Origin: Bifidobacterium cuniculi
Lineage (GTDB): Bacteria; Actinomycetota; Actinomycetes; Actinomycetales; Bifidobacteriaceae
Assembly (NCBI RefSeq): GCF_000741575.1
Contig: NZ_JGYV01000001.1
Location: 558,001-622,000, forward strand
Length of the DNA: 64,000 nucleotides
Direction of reading: 5' to 3'
The position numbers and the translations under genes are program-made. Positions 8,604-16,278 of this stretch are shown one piece after another. The stretch's first letter is position 1, and each line of letters begins with the position of its first letter. The notes beneath the pieces are model-generated. The model was not told the DNA's origin and made no database searches. It worked only from the letters and a program-made list of their open reading frames with translations.

Positions 8604-9032
8604 ATGGAGACCGTGGAGGAGCAGAAGGCGAGGATCGCGCGCATGCGGCGCCCGTTCAGCAAGGCGCGGTTGGCGTGCAAGGCCGCCAAGGATGATGTGC
8701 AGGCGATCTCGTCGCTGTTGGACATCGCGATGGGGTGGGAGGATGTGCACGATGATGAGGACCAGCGTGTGTTCGACGCGTACCGTGTGGTGTTGGACGA
8801 TCTGTTCCTGCAGGCGCAGACGAATGTGAGACTGGGTGACGAGTATGCGGATGAGGATGTGCGCCGGGGGGTGCGGACGGCCGGTGAGTTGGCGGATGTG
8901 CGCCAATGGTTGAGTTGGGCGCGTTGGTATGGGCTGCCTCAGTTGCATGAGCGGTATCTGCGGCATATGGATGAGGAGTATGACATGGATATGCGGGAGG
9001 CCGAATCGTTGGACCGTTCGTGGGACGCATAG
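8604..9032 (+). CDS. Small acidic helical protein, unknown
   Basis: 142 residues, strongly charged (many Asp, Glu and Arg), predicted all-helical, with METVEEQKARIARMRRPFSK at the N-terminus. AAAGGAG lies 9 nt before the ATG at 8604; the ATG at 8598 would be too close to it. It follows the methyltransferase by 26 nt and is likely in the same transcript. No family is recognised. Confidence 0.55.
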   Translation: METVEEQKARIARMRRPFSKARLACKAAKDDVQAISSLLDIAMGWEDVHDDEDQRVFDAYRVVLDDLFLQAQTNVRLGDEYADEDVRRGVRTAGELADVRQWLSWARWYGLPQLHERYLRHMDEEYDMDMREAESLDRSWDA

Positions 9033-9063
9033 TGGGGGTGTGCCGGACGGTTGCCCGGTGTTG

Positions 9064-9137
9064 GTTCCCCTGGCCCAACTGGTAGAGGCGGCGAGCTCAA
9101 ACCTCGCTGGTTGCGGGTTCGAATCCCGTGGGGAACA
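9064..9137 (+). tRNA. Element-borne tRNA-Leu (anticodon CAA), short variable arm
   Basis: Acceptor GTTCCCC/GGGGAAC with discriminator A, anticodon stem GCGAG/CTCGC with loop CTCAAAC, T-arm GCGGGTTCGAATCCCGT. The variable region is only about 5 nt, whereas bacterial tRNA-Leu is normally class II with a long arm. It would read TTG, a codon used heavily in the element. Confidence 0.8.
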
Positions 9138-9246
9138 CGAAAGAAGCAGTCCGGTCATCGGCTGTGATGCCATATGCATGTGGAGAGGGATGGAGCACCT
9201 GACCATCATCCCAACCCCTGGGTTAGGCGGGGGTAGGTGGCCGATT

Positions 9247-9319
9247 GCCTTCGTGGCCCAGTGGATAGGGCGTCCGCCTCCGGAGCGGAAGGCCGCGGGT
9301 TCGAGTCCCGCCGAAGGCA
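9247..9319 (+). tRNA. Element-borne tRNA-Arg (anticodon CCG)
   Basis: Acceptor GCCTTCG/CGAAGGC, anticodon loop CTCCGGA, T-loop GGTTCGAGTCC. It reads CGG, frequent in element genes. Confidence 0.93.
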
Positions 9320-9509
9320 CAAAAAGGTACGCCACCCGTCGGGCGTGAGGGACACGACGGGCACCGGACCCATGTGGCGGGTCCCCGCGGCATCCACCTT
9401 GTCGTGGCACAGCAAGCGTTTGCGGGTGGTCGCAATGGCGGGCGGTGCCCGTCACATCCGGGCCGGCGGATGGCGTCCAGCGAGTGGGTGGACGCGCAAA
9501 CCGGCATAT

Positions 9510-9582
9510 AGGCGGGTGGTGCAAATGGCAGCACGACGGTCTTTGGAACCGTATGTTGCAGGTTCGAATCCTGCCCCGCCTG
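9510..9582 (+). tRNA. Element-borne tRNA-Gln (anticodon TTG)
   Basis: Acceptor AGGCGGG/CCCGCCT, anticodon stem ACGGT/ACCGT with loop CTTTGGA, T-loop GGTTCGAATCC. It reads CAA, frequent in element genes. Confidence 0.92.
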
Positions 9583-9613
9583 CGAACCATTCACAGAGGT
9601 GGGCACGGTCCTG

Positions 9614-10958
9614 GGTGGATTCTAGTGGTCGTTGCAACACGTCGTTGTGATTATATGTTTCATTGAGCGTATTGCATGGTGTTGAGAAGTTCGATGATCC
9701 GTTCGCTTGGCTTGGCCCAGTCCAGTGTTTTGCGTGGCCTGTCGTTGAGCTCGTCGGCCACTGCATCGAGGTAGTCCTGGCTGTAGGCGGACAGGTCGGT
9801 GCCTTTGGGGAAGTACTGGCGCAGCAGTCCGTTGGTGTTCTCGTTCGTGCCGCGCTGCCAGGGGCTGTGAGGCTCGCAGAAATAGACCTCCATGTCCAGC
9901 GAGGCGGTGATGGCCCGGTGTAGTGCGAGCTCTGCGCCCTGGTCCCATGTCAGGGAGTTGAGCAGCGGCGCGGGAAGCTGGCCCATCTTGGTGATGATGG
10001 CCCGTTGCACGTGCTCGGCGTCATGACCGTCGGGCAGTGCGAGCAGGACGGTGTAGCGGGTGGTGCGCTCGACCAGCGTGCCGATCGCGCTCTTGTTGGA
10101 CGTCCCGCAGATCAGGTCGCCCTCCCAGTGTCCCGGTACGGCACGGTCCTCGATCTGTGCGGGCCGTTCGCTGATCATGACCATCGGCTCGCGGAAGCGC
10201 GGCCTGCGCGACTGGCCGTCGCTGCGGGAATGCCTGACTGCGCGCCCCTTCCTGAGGGCGTTGCCGACCTGCCTGCGCAGTTCGCCGCGCGGCTGGACGT
10301 AGACGGCCTGATAGATGGTCTCGTGGCATGCTCGCATATGGTCATTATCGGGGTACTCGCGTACGAGGCGGTTGCTGATCTGCTCGGGGCTCCAGTGCCG
10401 CCTGAGCCCTGCGGCCACATATGCGTACAGGTCGGTTCCGGGCCTGATCTTGCGCCGCTTGGGACGGGGCCTGCGCGATGCCGCCAGCTGATCGGCGCGG
10501 TGCGGTCGGTACCCGCCGTCTGCCGGATGGGCATTGCGGCGCAGCTCGCGGCTGACCGTCGACGCGCTGCGCCCGAGGCGCCGGGCAATGCCGCGCACGC
10601 TTGTGCCGGACCGGCTCAGGTCGGCGATCTCGATGCGCTCGTCGATGCTCAGATAGCGCGATGACACAGTGGTTGTGCTGTCTTTCACCCGTCCACCATA
10701 CCAATCGACCAGAGGCCTTTCGTTGCGTCCGTTCGAACGGGTTCGCCCGTTGCGCCACACCTTTCCCGTGCGCTTGGAGACGCCGACCGCGTGCGCTGCC
10801 TGGGTGAAGTTCAGTCCTTCCTCAAGCAGCTGCACGTACCGGGCGCGCCGGGCCTCCTGCATGTCTCGAAGCTTCCCGTACTGCACGCCCTCGAACTCGT
10901 ATGCCATCGCTGCAACCTCCGATTCCCAAAGGTGTTGCAACGACCACTAGAATCCACC
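9614..10958 (-). mobile_element. IS30-family insertion sequence
   Basis: About 1345 bp bounded by 27-bp perfect inverted repeats at 9614-9640 and 10932-10958 (TGGATTCTAGTGGTCGTTGC at the left end). It contains one transposase on the minus strand. I could not identify a target-site duplication; the IS lies just after the element-borne tRNAs. Confidence 0.88.
9660..10907 (-). CDS. IS30-family transposase
   Basis: 415 residues. The N-terminal half has two HTH regions (LNFTQAAHAVGVSKRTGKVW and RYLSIDERIEIADLSRSG...RLGRSASTVSREL), followed by the DDE integrase core with HWEGDLI, TWDQGAEL and SPWQRGTNENTNGLLRQYFP, the hallmark of IS30 transposases. The ATG at 10907 is chosen because GGAGG stands 8 nt upstream; a TTG further upstream is also open. 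The gene appears intact, so the IS may be active. Confidence 0.93.
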   Translation of the reverse strand: MAYEFEGVQYGKLRDMQEARRARYVQLLEEGLNFTQAAHAVGVSKRTGKVWRNGRTRSNGRNERPLVDWYGGRVKDSTTTVSSRYLSIDERIEIADLSRSGTSVRGIARRLGRSASTVSRELRRNAHPADGGYRPHRADQLAASRRPRPKRRKIRPGTDLYAYVAAGLRRHWSPEQISNRLVREYPDNDHMRACHETIYQAVYVQPRGELRRQVGNALRKGRAVRHSRSDGQSRRPRFREPMVMISERPAQIEDRAVPGHWEGDLICGTSNKSAIGTLVERTTRYTVLLALPDGHDAEHVQRAIITKMGQLPAPLLNSLTWDQGAELALHRAITASLDMEVYFCEPHSPWQRGTNENTNGLLRQYFPKGTDLSAYSQDYLDAVADELNDRPRKTLDWAKPSERIIELLNTMQYAQ

Positions 10959-10973
10959 ATGTCCCGTGGTGGG

Positions 10974-11375
10974 TCATGGGTTCCCGATTGAGGTCAACCA
11001 AACACCTACCATTCCGAACTGGAAATGTTCGTCACACGACTCATTGAGGTCGGCCAAACACCTACCATTCATGGAGGAGTCGCTCTTCACGCAATCGAAA
11101 GCATCGCCTTGCGGGGCGGGTGCGGGGATGGGACGCCACCATTCCGCGCCGTCATATTCGCAACGGACCAGCATGGCGCCATCCGTGAACCGGACGCACA
11201 GGTCGGTTGCGATCTCCTGATCGCCATACCCGTTGTCGTAGCGCACCCTGAGCACCGGTTCGGCTTGGGGCCAGGGCAATTGCAGCCGCCCGTCCTCGCT
11301 GCCCACGTACAGGACGTCATCGGTGGTGTGCCCGGATTCCTCGATGGCATCCAATGTTTCCTCCAATAGATACAT
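10974..11375 (-). CDS. Small acidic protein, unknown
   Basis: 133 residues beginning MYLLEETLDAIEESG, with the strand-rich segment LRVRYDNGYGDQEIATDLC and a Trp-Trp-Arg-Pro motif. AAAGGG precedes the ATG. The C-terminal ~35 codons are built from a 28-bp direct repeat read in two frames, which suggests that the original C-terminus was altered, perhaps near the IS30 insertion next to it. No family is recognised. Confidence 0.5.
   Translation of the reverse strand: MYLLEETLDAIEESGHTTDDVLYVGSEDGRLQLPWPQAEPVLRVRYDNGYGDQEIATDLCVRFTDGAMLVRCEYDGAEWWRPIPAPAPQGDAFDCVKSDSSMNGRCLADLNESCDEHFQFGMVGVWLTSIGNP
10987..11070. repeat. 28-bp direct repeat, two copies 56 bp apart
   Basis: The sequence ATTGAGGTC(A/G)(A/G)CCAAACACC... 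occurs at 10987-11014 and 11043-11070. It lies beside the right end of the IS and inside the 3' end of the overlapping gene. Confidence 0.8.
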
Positions 11376-11419
11376 GATTGCGCCCTTTCCCTGTGGCCCT
11401 GTAGGTTGGTTGGTTGGTG

Positions 11420-11857
11420 TCAGTCGGTGTTCCCGTCGAGCATGACCCGTGTGATGTAGTCCAATGTCCGGCCGTGCAATCCCGTGTACAACTGGTCGGC
11501 CTCCACCATGATTGCCGCTGTCTCATCGTCCGCGAACTCGCTGGCATTGATCTCGATGTAGTCGAGGGCCTCCGCGTACCCGGTGTCGTCGTGCGTCATG
11601 ACGGCGATGGTGCCCCTATTGGGTTCGTCCACGATGATAGGGAACGTCAGCCACACCTCCGGCGCGTCCATGAACCGTTGATCGGCGATATTCCAGGAAC
11701 GTTCGTCCCCCATGTACAGGGCGACCGAATCATCGCCCCTCATTGGCGGGTTGGCTTCGATGGTCTGCACGGTGAAATCGGTCTGGTGCCCGTCCACATA
11801 CACATGTTCCATGAGCGATTCGACTGCCTGTTCGATGTCGGTGATGCCGGTACGCAT
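11420..11857 (-). CDS. Acidic protein, unknown
   Basis: 145 residues, MRTGITDIEQAVESLMEHVY at the start, pI clearly acidic, with an alternating strand pattern (EVWLTFPIIVDEPNRGTIAV). GGAGGAACCCGAA precedes the ATG. Its translation-initiation region (AGGAACCCGAAATGCGTAC) resembles CRISPR spacer 4 at 21986-22018, which suggests that relatives of this gene are CRISPR targets. No family is recognised. It lies 106 nt after the zinc-ribbon gene on the same strand. Confidence 0.55.
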   Translation of the reverse strand: MRTGITDIEQAVESLMEHVYVDGHQTDFTVQTIEANPPMRGDDSVALYMGDERSWNIADQRFMDAPEVWLTFPIIVDEPNRGTIAVMTHDDTGYAEALDYIEINASEFADDETAAIMVEADQLYTGLHGRTLDYITRVMLDGNTD

Positions 11858-11963
11858 TTCGGGTTCCTCCCTGCACGTTCGTTGGTGTGTGTCACCTGCC
11901 CCCATGCGTCCCCGCACCGGCCGAGAACAAAGACAGCGCCCCCGGGCCTGCCATGGGCAACGG

Positions 11964-12545
11964 TCATTGGGGTGTGATGCGCACCGTGGCCGGTTCCTGC
12001 ATGGATACGGCCACCAGCCAACACACCGGGTACGCCGGCATCTGCAGCTGGCGGTTGCGCAGGTCCCGCAACCGTTGGTACTCGTGTTTCCACTCGTCGA
12101 ACTGGCGGGCCACCTGTTCGGGGCGAACATCCCCATGGCAGACCGGGCACCGGTTCCACCAGCCGCCACGCACCCCGCAATACTCCACATTGAGCATGGA
12201 CCGGCACTGGGGGCACTCCACCATCCCATTGGCGGGCTTGTGGGTTTTCCACCACGCCCGGTCACGGGCACGCAGTTTGGCCCGCAACCCCCGTAACCGC
12301 TCATCCAATGCGGCATCATCCATGGGTTCGGGGCGCATGGCCTCATCATGGTAGAGCACGGCAGGCAACACCATTCCGTTGGCATGGTCCTGCAACCATT
12401 GCACCGCCTGGCCGGTGTCCGCGCACACCACATCCGCGTGCATGGCCACCGGCATGGCATCCAACCCCATGGCATGGCGTTGTTCGGTGACCAGCTGTTG
12501 CACCTGCGCCAATGTGGCGTCCGGGCCCAATGTGAGCACTTCCAT
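11964..12545 (-). CDS. Zinc-ribbon protein, unknown
   Basis: 193 residues. The central region has two CxxC pairs, CPQCRSMLNVEYC and RCPVCHGDV (about residues 110-145), typical of a zinc ribbon. The N-terminal ~100 residues are acidic and helical and the C-terminus forms a helical hairpin (EWKHEYQRLRDLRNRQ). AAGGAG precedes the ATG. It is divergent from the second adenine methyltransferase, with paired CGCAT motifs between them. It may bind nucleic acid; the function is unknown. Confidence 0.55.
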   Translation of the reverse strand: MEVLTLGPDATLAQVQQLVTEQRHAMGLDAMPVAMHADVVCADTGQAVQWLQDHANGMVLPAVLYHDEAMRPEPMDDAALDERLRGLRAKLRARDRAWWKTHKPANGMVECPQCRSMLNVEYCGVRGGWWNRCPVCHGDVRPEQVARQFDEWKHEYQRLRDLRNRQLQMPAYPVCWLVAVSMQEPATVRITPQ

Positions 12546-12591
12546 ATTCCACCGCTCCTTGCCCTACCGATCAAACACATTCGAGGGGTGT

Positions 12592-12616
12592 GATGCGTCC
12601 TGTGGTTGGACGCATC
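12592..12616. promoter_or_regulatory. Inverted pair of the element-wide GGACGCAT motif
   Basis: GATGCGTCC and GGACGCATC face outward around 7 bp, between the divergent genes starting at 12545 and 12627. Each half points at one of the genes. Confidence 0.5.
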
Positions 12617-12626
12617 AGGCCGGGGC

Positions 12627-13571
12627 ATGACGAACAGCTCGCTTCTGGCCGCGCAAGCGAACGCGGACGATGAATTCTACACACCCCTGTTCGAGATAGA
12701 ACACGGTTTGGCGCCATACCTGGACCGGTTGCGGGGCGCGCGCATCCTGTTGAACACCAACGACGGGCAATGGAGCATGTTCTGGCAGTACCTGACCGGC
12801 CGCTTCCACGAGTTGGGGCTGCGGGAGGTGGTGAGCATGGAGTACAACCCCGATCATGGCACCCTGTTCGCCCAACCCGGCGACACCGGGCGTCTGCACC
12901 ATTACGACGGACAGCGCATGTGGGTGGAGGACACGCATGACAGCGGCGGCTTCGACGCGCCCAGTGGCCTGGACGCGTTGCGCCACACGGACGTGGTGCT
13001 CGGCAACCCGCCCTTCACCCGGTTGCATGACTACGTGCCCCTGTTGTTGGCCGCGCCGGTGGATTGGCTGATCGTCGCGAACATCCACTGCGTGCTGTAC
13101 TCACGGATCCTGCCCGCGTTCATCCAAGGACAAGTGCGGGTGCGCGCCGGCAACGGGGGCATGTGGTTCAGACTGCCCGAGGGCCACACGCCGCATGCGC
13201 GCATGCGGCGTGTGGACACGGATGGGCGGCCCATGGTGCGGGTGACGAACACGGGATGGTTGACGAACATGCCAACCGAACCGGCTGTGTTCACGCCCAC
13301 CCACCGGTATGACCCGCACACCAACCCCCTGTATGACACGATCGATGCGGTCGACGCGGCCAGCCGCAACCTCATCCCTTGCGATTGGGCGGGGCGGGTG
13401 GGTGCGCCGGTGAGCATCCTCAACCGGTGGCCGGCCGGCTACCGGCCCGTAGGGATGCTCAGCACCGGGCACGGCCCCCTGGACCATGGCGCGCCCACCG
13501 TCCAGGGGCGCGCGTTGTACAAACGCATCCTGATCGAACCGGGCCCATGGGCCGGCGTGCTAGAGCAATAG
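12627..13571 (+). CDS. Second EcoRI-type adenine DNA methyltransferase
   Basis: 314 residues. Motif IV is LGNPPFTRLHDYV near residue 130, followed by DWLIVANIHCVLYSRILPAF, parallel to the methylase encoded at 7702 (CTNPPFSLLGQYL). It would methylate adenine in a short site using S-adenosylmethionine. There is no nuclease partner next to it. The two methylases are clearly related in order of motifs but divergent in sequence, so they may have different target sites. The start is the ATG at 12627, 11 nt after a GGACGCATC motif. Confidence 0.78.
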   Translation: MTNSSLLAAQANADDEFYTPLFEIEHGLAPYLDRLRGARILLNTNDGQWSMFWQYLTGRFHELGLREVVSMEYNPDHGTLFAQPGDTGRLHHYDGQRMWVEDTHDSGGFDAPSGLDALRHTDVVLGNPPFTRLHDYVPLLLAAPVDWLIVANIHCVLYSRILPAFIQGQVRVRAGNGGMWFRLPEGHTPHARMRRVDTDGRPMVRVTNTGWLTNMPTEPAVFTPTHRYDPHTNPLYDTIDAVDAASRNLIPCDWAGRVGAPVSILNRWPAGYRPVGMLSTGHGPLDHGAPTVQGRALYKRILIEPGPWAGVLEQ

Positions 13572-14441
13572 GTCGTCATGGACGGTCACGTCCAAAAACA
13601 CCACCGTCCCATTGTCCACGACGTATCCCAACCGGGGGGCGCTGGGCATGCGGCTGATCGACGTGCGTTGCACCGGCAACCCATGCCAGGTGCGTGTGGG
13701 CATGCCGGCGCCGGTGCCCGCACGCAACGGGTGCGTGCCACGCGCGAAGGAACATGTGTCCAACCCCAGCAGCACCTCCACCATCACATCCACCGTCTTC
13801 CACCGGTCCGCGCTGTGCGGCCACTGCTCGAACGAGTCCGCATACCGCCATTGGGCCGGCAATGGCCGGGAGGGTTTCTCCGCGGCCGGGATGCGCTGCA
13901 ACCACCGGTAGCGGACCATATAATCGAGCCGTTCACGCCAGTCCACACTCCACTGGTCCGGGTCGGGCACCAACGCACGCAACCGTTCCAGTTCGCGTTT
14001 CTGCTCACGCACCCGTTCGCGCATCTGCCGCATCGGCTGCGTGTCATCCGCCCGCGGCATACGCGCCGGCGTGGAAGAGACGCTGGTGTTGTCGCAGCCC
14101 AAAAACCCATGGATCAGGCTGGGTATGTCGTCGCCTTCCATGGGCCGCCAGTAGCGCGAGCGCCCGTCGGGGCGCCATGCGCGGATGGTGCCGGGGGTGA
14201 TGTATTGGTTTCCGGCGGCTTGGTTGAAGGCGCGTTGCGCGTCCCATTGCAATCGGACGATGTCGCAGACGTGGTTGAACCGTCGGGCGAGGAGGGTCAG
14301 GTCGGTGGGGTCCTGGTCGTGGTAGGGGACGATGGCTATCAGGGGGCGGGTGCGGTGGTGGAGGGTTTTGGCGAGTTTGTCGCCGTCCGTCCATTGGTCC
14401 AATCGTTGGTACAGTACGGTTGGGGTGTCATTGTGCGCCAT
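13560..14441 (-). CDS. Unknown protein with central coiled coil
   Basis: 293 residues. The middle (about residues 135-165, MRQMRERVREQKRELERLRA) is a charged heptad stretch likely to form a coiled coil, flanked by Trp-rich segments (RAWRPDGRSRYWRP, WRYADSFEQWPHSADRW). AGGAG precedes the ATG. Its 3' end overlaps the convergent methyltransferase by 12 bp. No family is recognised. Confidence 0.55.
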   Translation of the reverse strand: MAHNDTPTVLYQRLDQWTDGDKLAKTLHHRTRPLIAIVPYHDQDPTDLTLLARRFNHVCDIVRLQWDAQRAFNQAAGNQYITPGTIRAWRPDGRSRYWRPMEGDDIPSLIHGFLGCDNTSVSSTPARMPRADDTQPMRQMRERVREQKRELERLRALVPDPDQWSVDWRERLDYMVRYRWLQRIPAAEKPSRPLPAQWRYADSFEQWPHSADRWKTVDVMVEVLLGLDTCSFARGTHPLRAGTGAGMPTRTWHGLPVQRTSISRMPSAPRLGYVVDNGTVVFLDVTVHDDLLL

Positions 14442-14501
14442 GGGGGCTCCTTCGTGTCATAGGGTGTTGCCTCCCATGGGTATGCGTCCGCGTACGTGCG
14501 G

Positions 14502-15122
14502 TCAGGTGGTGGTGGGCATGGTGTCCGCGGATAGGGTTGTGGGGCGTGGGCTTGGTGGGGTGTGGCGGCTGGTGTGGTTCCATGCGCTGGTGATGGCCCA
14601 TTGCGCCACGGTGCGGGGGATGCGCGCCTGGTCGCGGTGCAACTGTGTGTACAGCCATGCCGTGGGGGATTGGGTTGGGGCCATGAGCCACATGCTGCGG
14701 GTGTGTGGGGTGCTGTAGGGGAATGGTTGCCAGAACATGTCGACCATGTGGGGGTTGTGGCTGGTGTGGTCCTGGATGAGCATGAGCATGGCGGTGAGTG
14801 CGGTGGGCAGTTGCATGTGGCTGTGTGCGTTGAGGCGTTTGGCGGGCAGGTAGTAGTCCGTGTGCAGGCGTGCTCCACCCAACGTGTCCGCCAATTCGAT
14901 GGTGCGCATGGGGGTGAGGGTGTGGGGTGCGCGTGTGTGGAACAGCATGCCTGCCTCCCCGTGCACATGCCATCGTTCTAGTAGTGTGAGGAACCCGGTG
15001 AAGTTGGTGGTGTCCACGCCCGGGTAATACAGATCCACCAATTGCAGGAGTTCGTTGCGCCACTGCTTGCCCTGCGGCATGGCCAGGGGTTGTGTTCCGG
15101 TGTTATGTGTTGGTTTGGTCAT
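14502..15122 (-). CDS. Unknown protein, His/Thr-rich
   Basis: 206 residues, with the helical core WRNELLQLVDLYYPGVDTTN and a long His-, Thr- and Met-rich middle section; the C-terminus is low-complexity. It is the first gene of a minus-strand pair with the one ending at 13560, and its upstream region is the double repeat module at 15244-16153. The ribosome-binding site is weak. No family is recognised. Confidence 0.5.
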   Translation of the reverse strand: MTKPTHNTGTQPLAMPQGKQWRNELLQLVDLYYPGVDTTNFTGFLTLLERWHVHGEAGMLFHTRAPHTLTPMRTIELADTLGGARLHTDYYLPAKRLNAHSHMQLPTALTAMLMLIQDHTSHNPHMVDMFWQPFPYSTPHTRSMWLMAPTQSPTAWLYTQLHRDQARIPRTVAQWAITSAWNHTSRHTPPSPRPTTLSADTMPTTT

Positions 15123-15243
15123 GTCGTGGTCTTATGCGTCTGGTCGCGCTCGCATGATGGCATCCCAGCTGGGGGTGTTTTTGACAGGTTGCCGAAAAAC
15201 AATGCGTTCTTCAATGCCCCGGTTTTTGGTGTACGGGTCGTTC

Positions 15244-15584
15244 GGGGACGCAGTGACATTCCATGTTTCTTCACCGACCTGCAACTTTCTTCACCGACCG
15301 TGCTGGAAATGTCGGTGAAGAAAGTTATGTTTCTTCACCGACTTTCGAATGTCACTGAAGGCTCCCACACCTACTGCCATAAGGGTTTTATGAAGTTTCT
15401 TCGGTGACGCACCGACTTTTAAGGTCTTTTCTGGAGGGAGCCGATTTGAGGGGTTCCTTTATGAACCCACTGCGTCGGTGAAGAAACATGGCTTCGGAGC
15501 CCCCAACACCAATCGGCAGTAAGGTTGAGGAGTCTTCACCGACATCACTGCGTCGGTGAAGAGTGCCCTAGGGCCACTGAAACA
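15244..15584 (+). repeat. Inverted-repeat module, copy A
   Basis: First of five ~340-bp modules. It contains about eight copies of TTCACCGAC or its complement arranged as nested hairpins, around a centre reading GGTCTTTTCTGGAGGGAGCC. Its outer edges are GACGCAGTGACA and TGCCCTAGGGCCACTGAA. It lies in tandem with copy B between divergent genes. The 230 bp between A and B contain only AT-rich blocks such as ATATTTTTCCGG. Confidence 0.85.
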
Positions 15585-15812
15585 TGCATGCACCGTGGGC
15601 GTGGGGCAGGCGGAGGGTTGGAGCATATTTTTCCGGTTCGGACCCGTATTTTTCCAATGCCATTACATCACCTCCCGCGCTTTCACCCCGGTTCGCCCGG
15701 ACGCGACCGGCGGCATGCGTCGTATCCCGATCACACTTGCACGGTTTTTTACCAGACGCCGAACATAACAATATGCGACATAATGGTTCGGTTTTTATGT
15801 TGCGGGTGGATC

Positions 15813-16153
15813 GGCGACGCAGTGACAAGGCAGGTTTCTTCACCGACCTGCAACTTTCTTCACCGACTTCTGACATAAGTCACCGAAGAAACATAAGTTT
15901 CTTCACCGACATTCGAAAGTCGGTGAAGGCTCCCAGCCCTACTGCTGATTGGGTTTGTGTAAGTTTCTTCGGTGACGCACCGACTTTTAAGGTCTTTGTA
16001 TAGGGGAGCCGATTCCAAAGGTTCCTTTATGAACCCACTGCGTCGGTGAAGAAACATGGTTTCAGGACTCTGAACTTCAATCGGCAGTAGGGTTGAGCAC
16101 TCTTCACCGACATCACTGCGTCGGTGAAGAGTGCCCTGGGGCCACTGAAGCAT
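15813..16153 (+). repeat. Inverted-repeat module, copy B
   Basis: Same layout and orientation as copy A. The two arms (CTTCACCGACATTCGAAAGT... and the complement of the right half) align through GTCGGTGAAG and CCCTACTGC(T/C)GATTG, so the whole module is itself an imperfect giant inverted repeat. The stretch 16154-16278 is AT-rich and leads into the cytosine methyltransferase gene. Confidence 0.85.
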
Positions 16154-16278
16154 ACCGTTGTTGCCAACGGGCGCCGCAACCGGGACGGACGGTTATTTTT
16201 CCCCACCACCCCTGTGTTTTTTCGCTGGCATTGTTTTTGTTGGCGTGGGTGCGGGGTGGTGACGCATCGCCGTATGGC

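Noticed and set aside
15525..16003. Short frames inside modules A and B
   Set aside because: They are composed of repeat sequence, differ between copies and have no ribosome-binding site.
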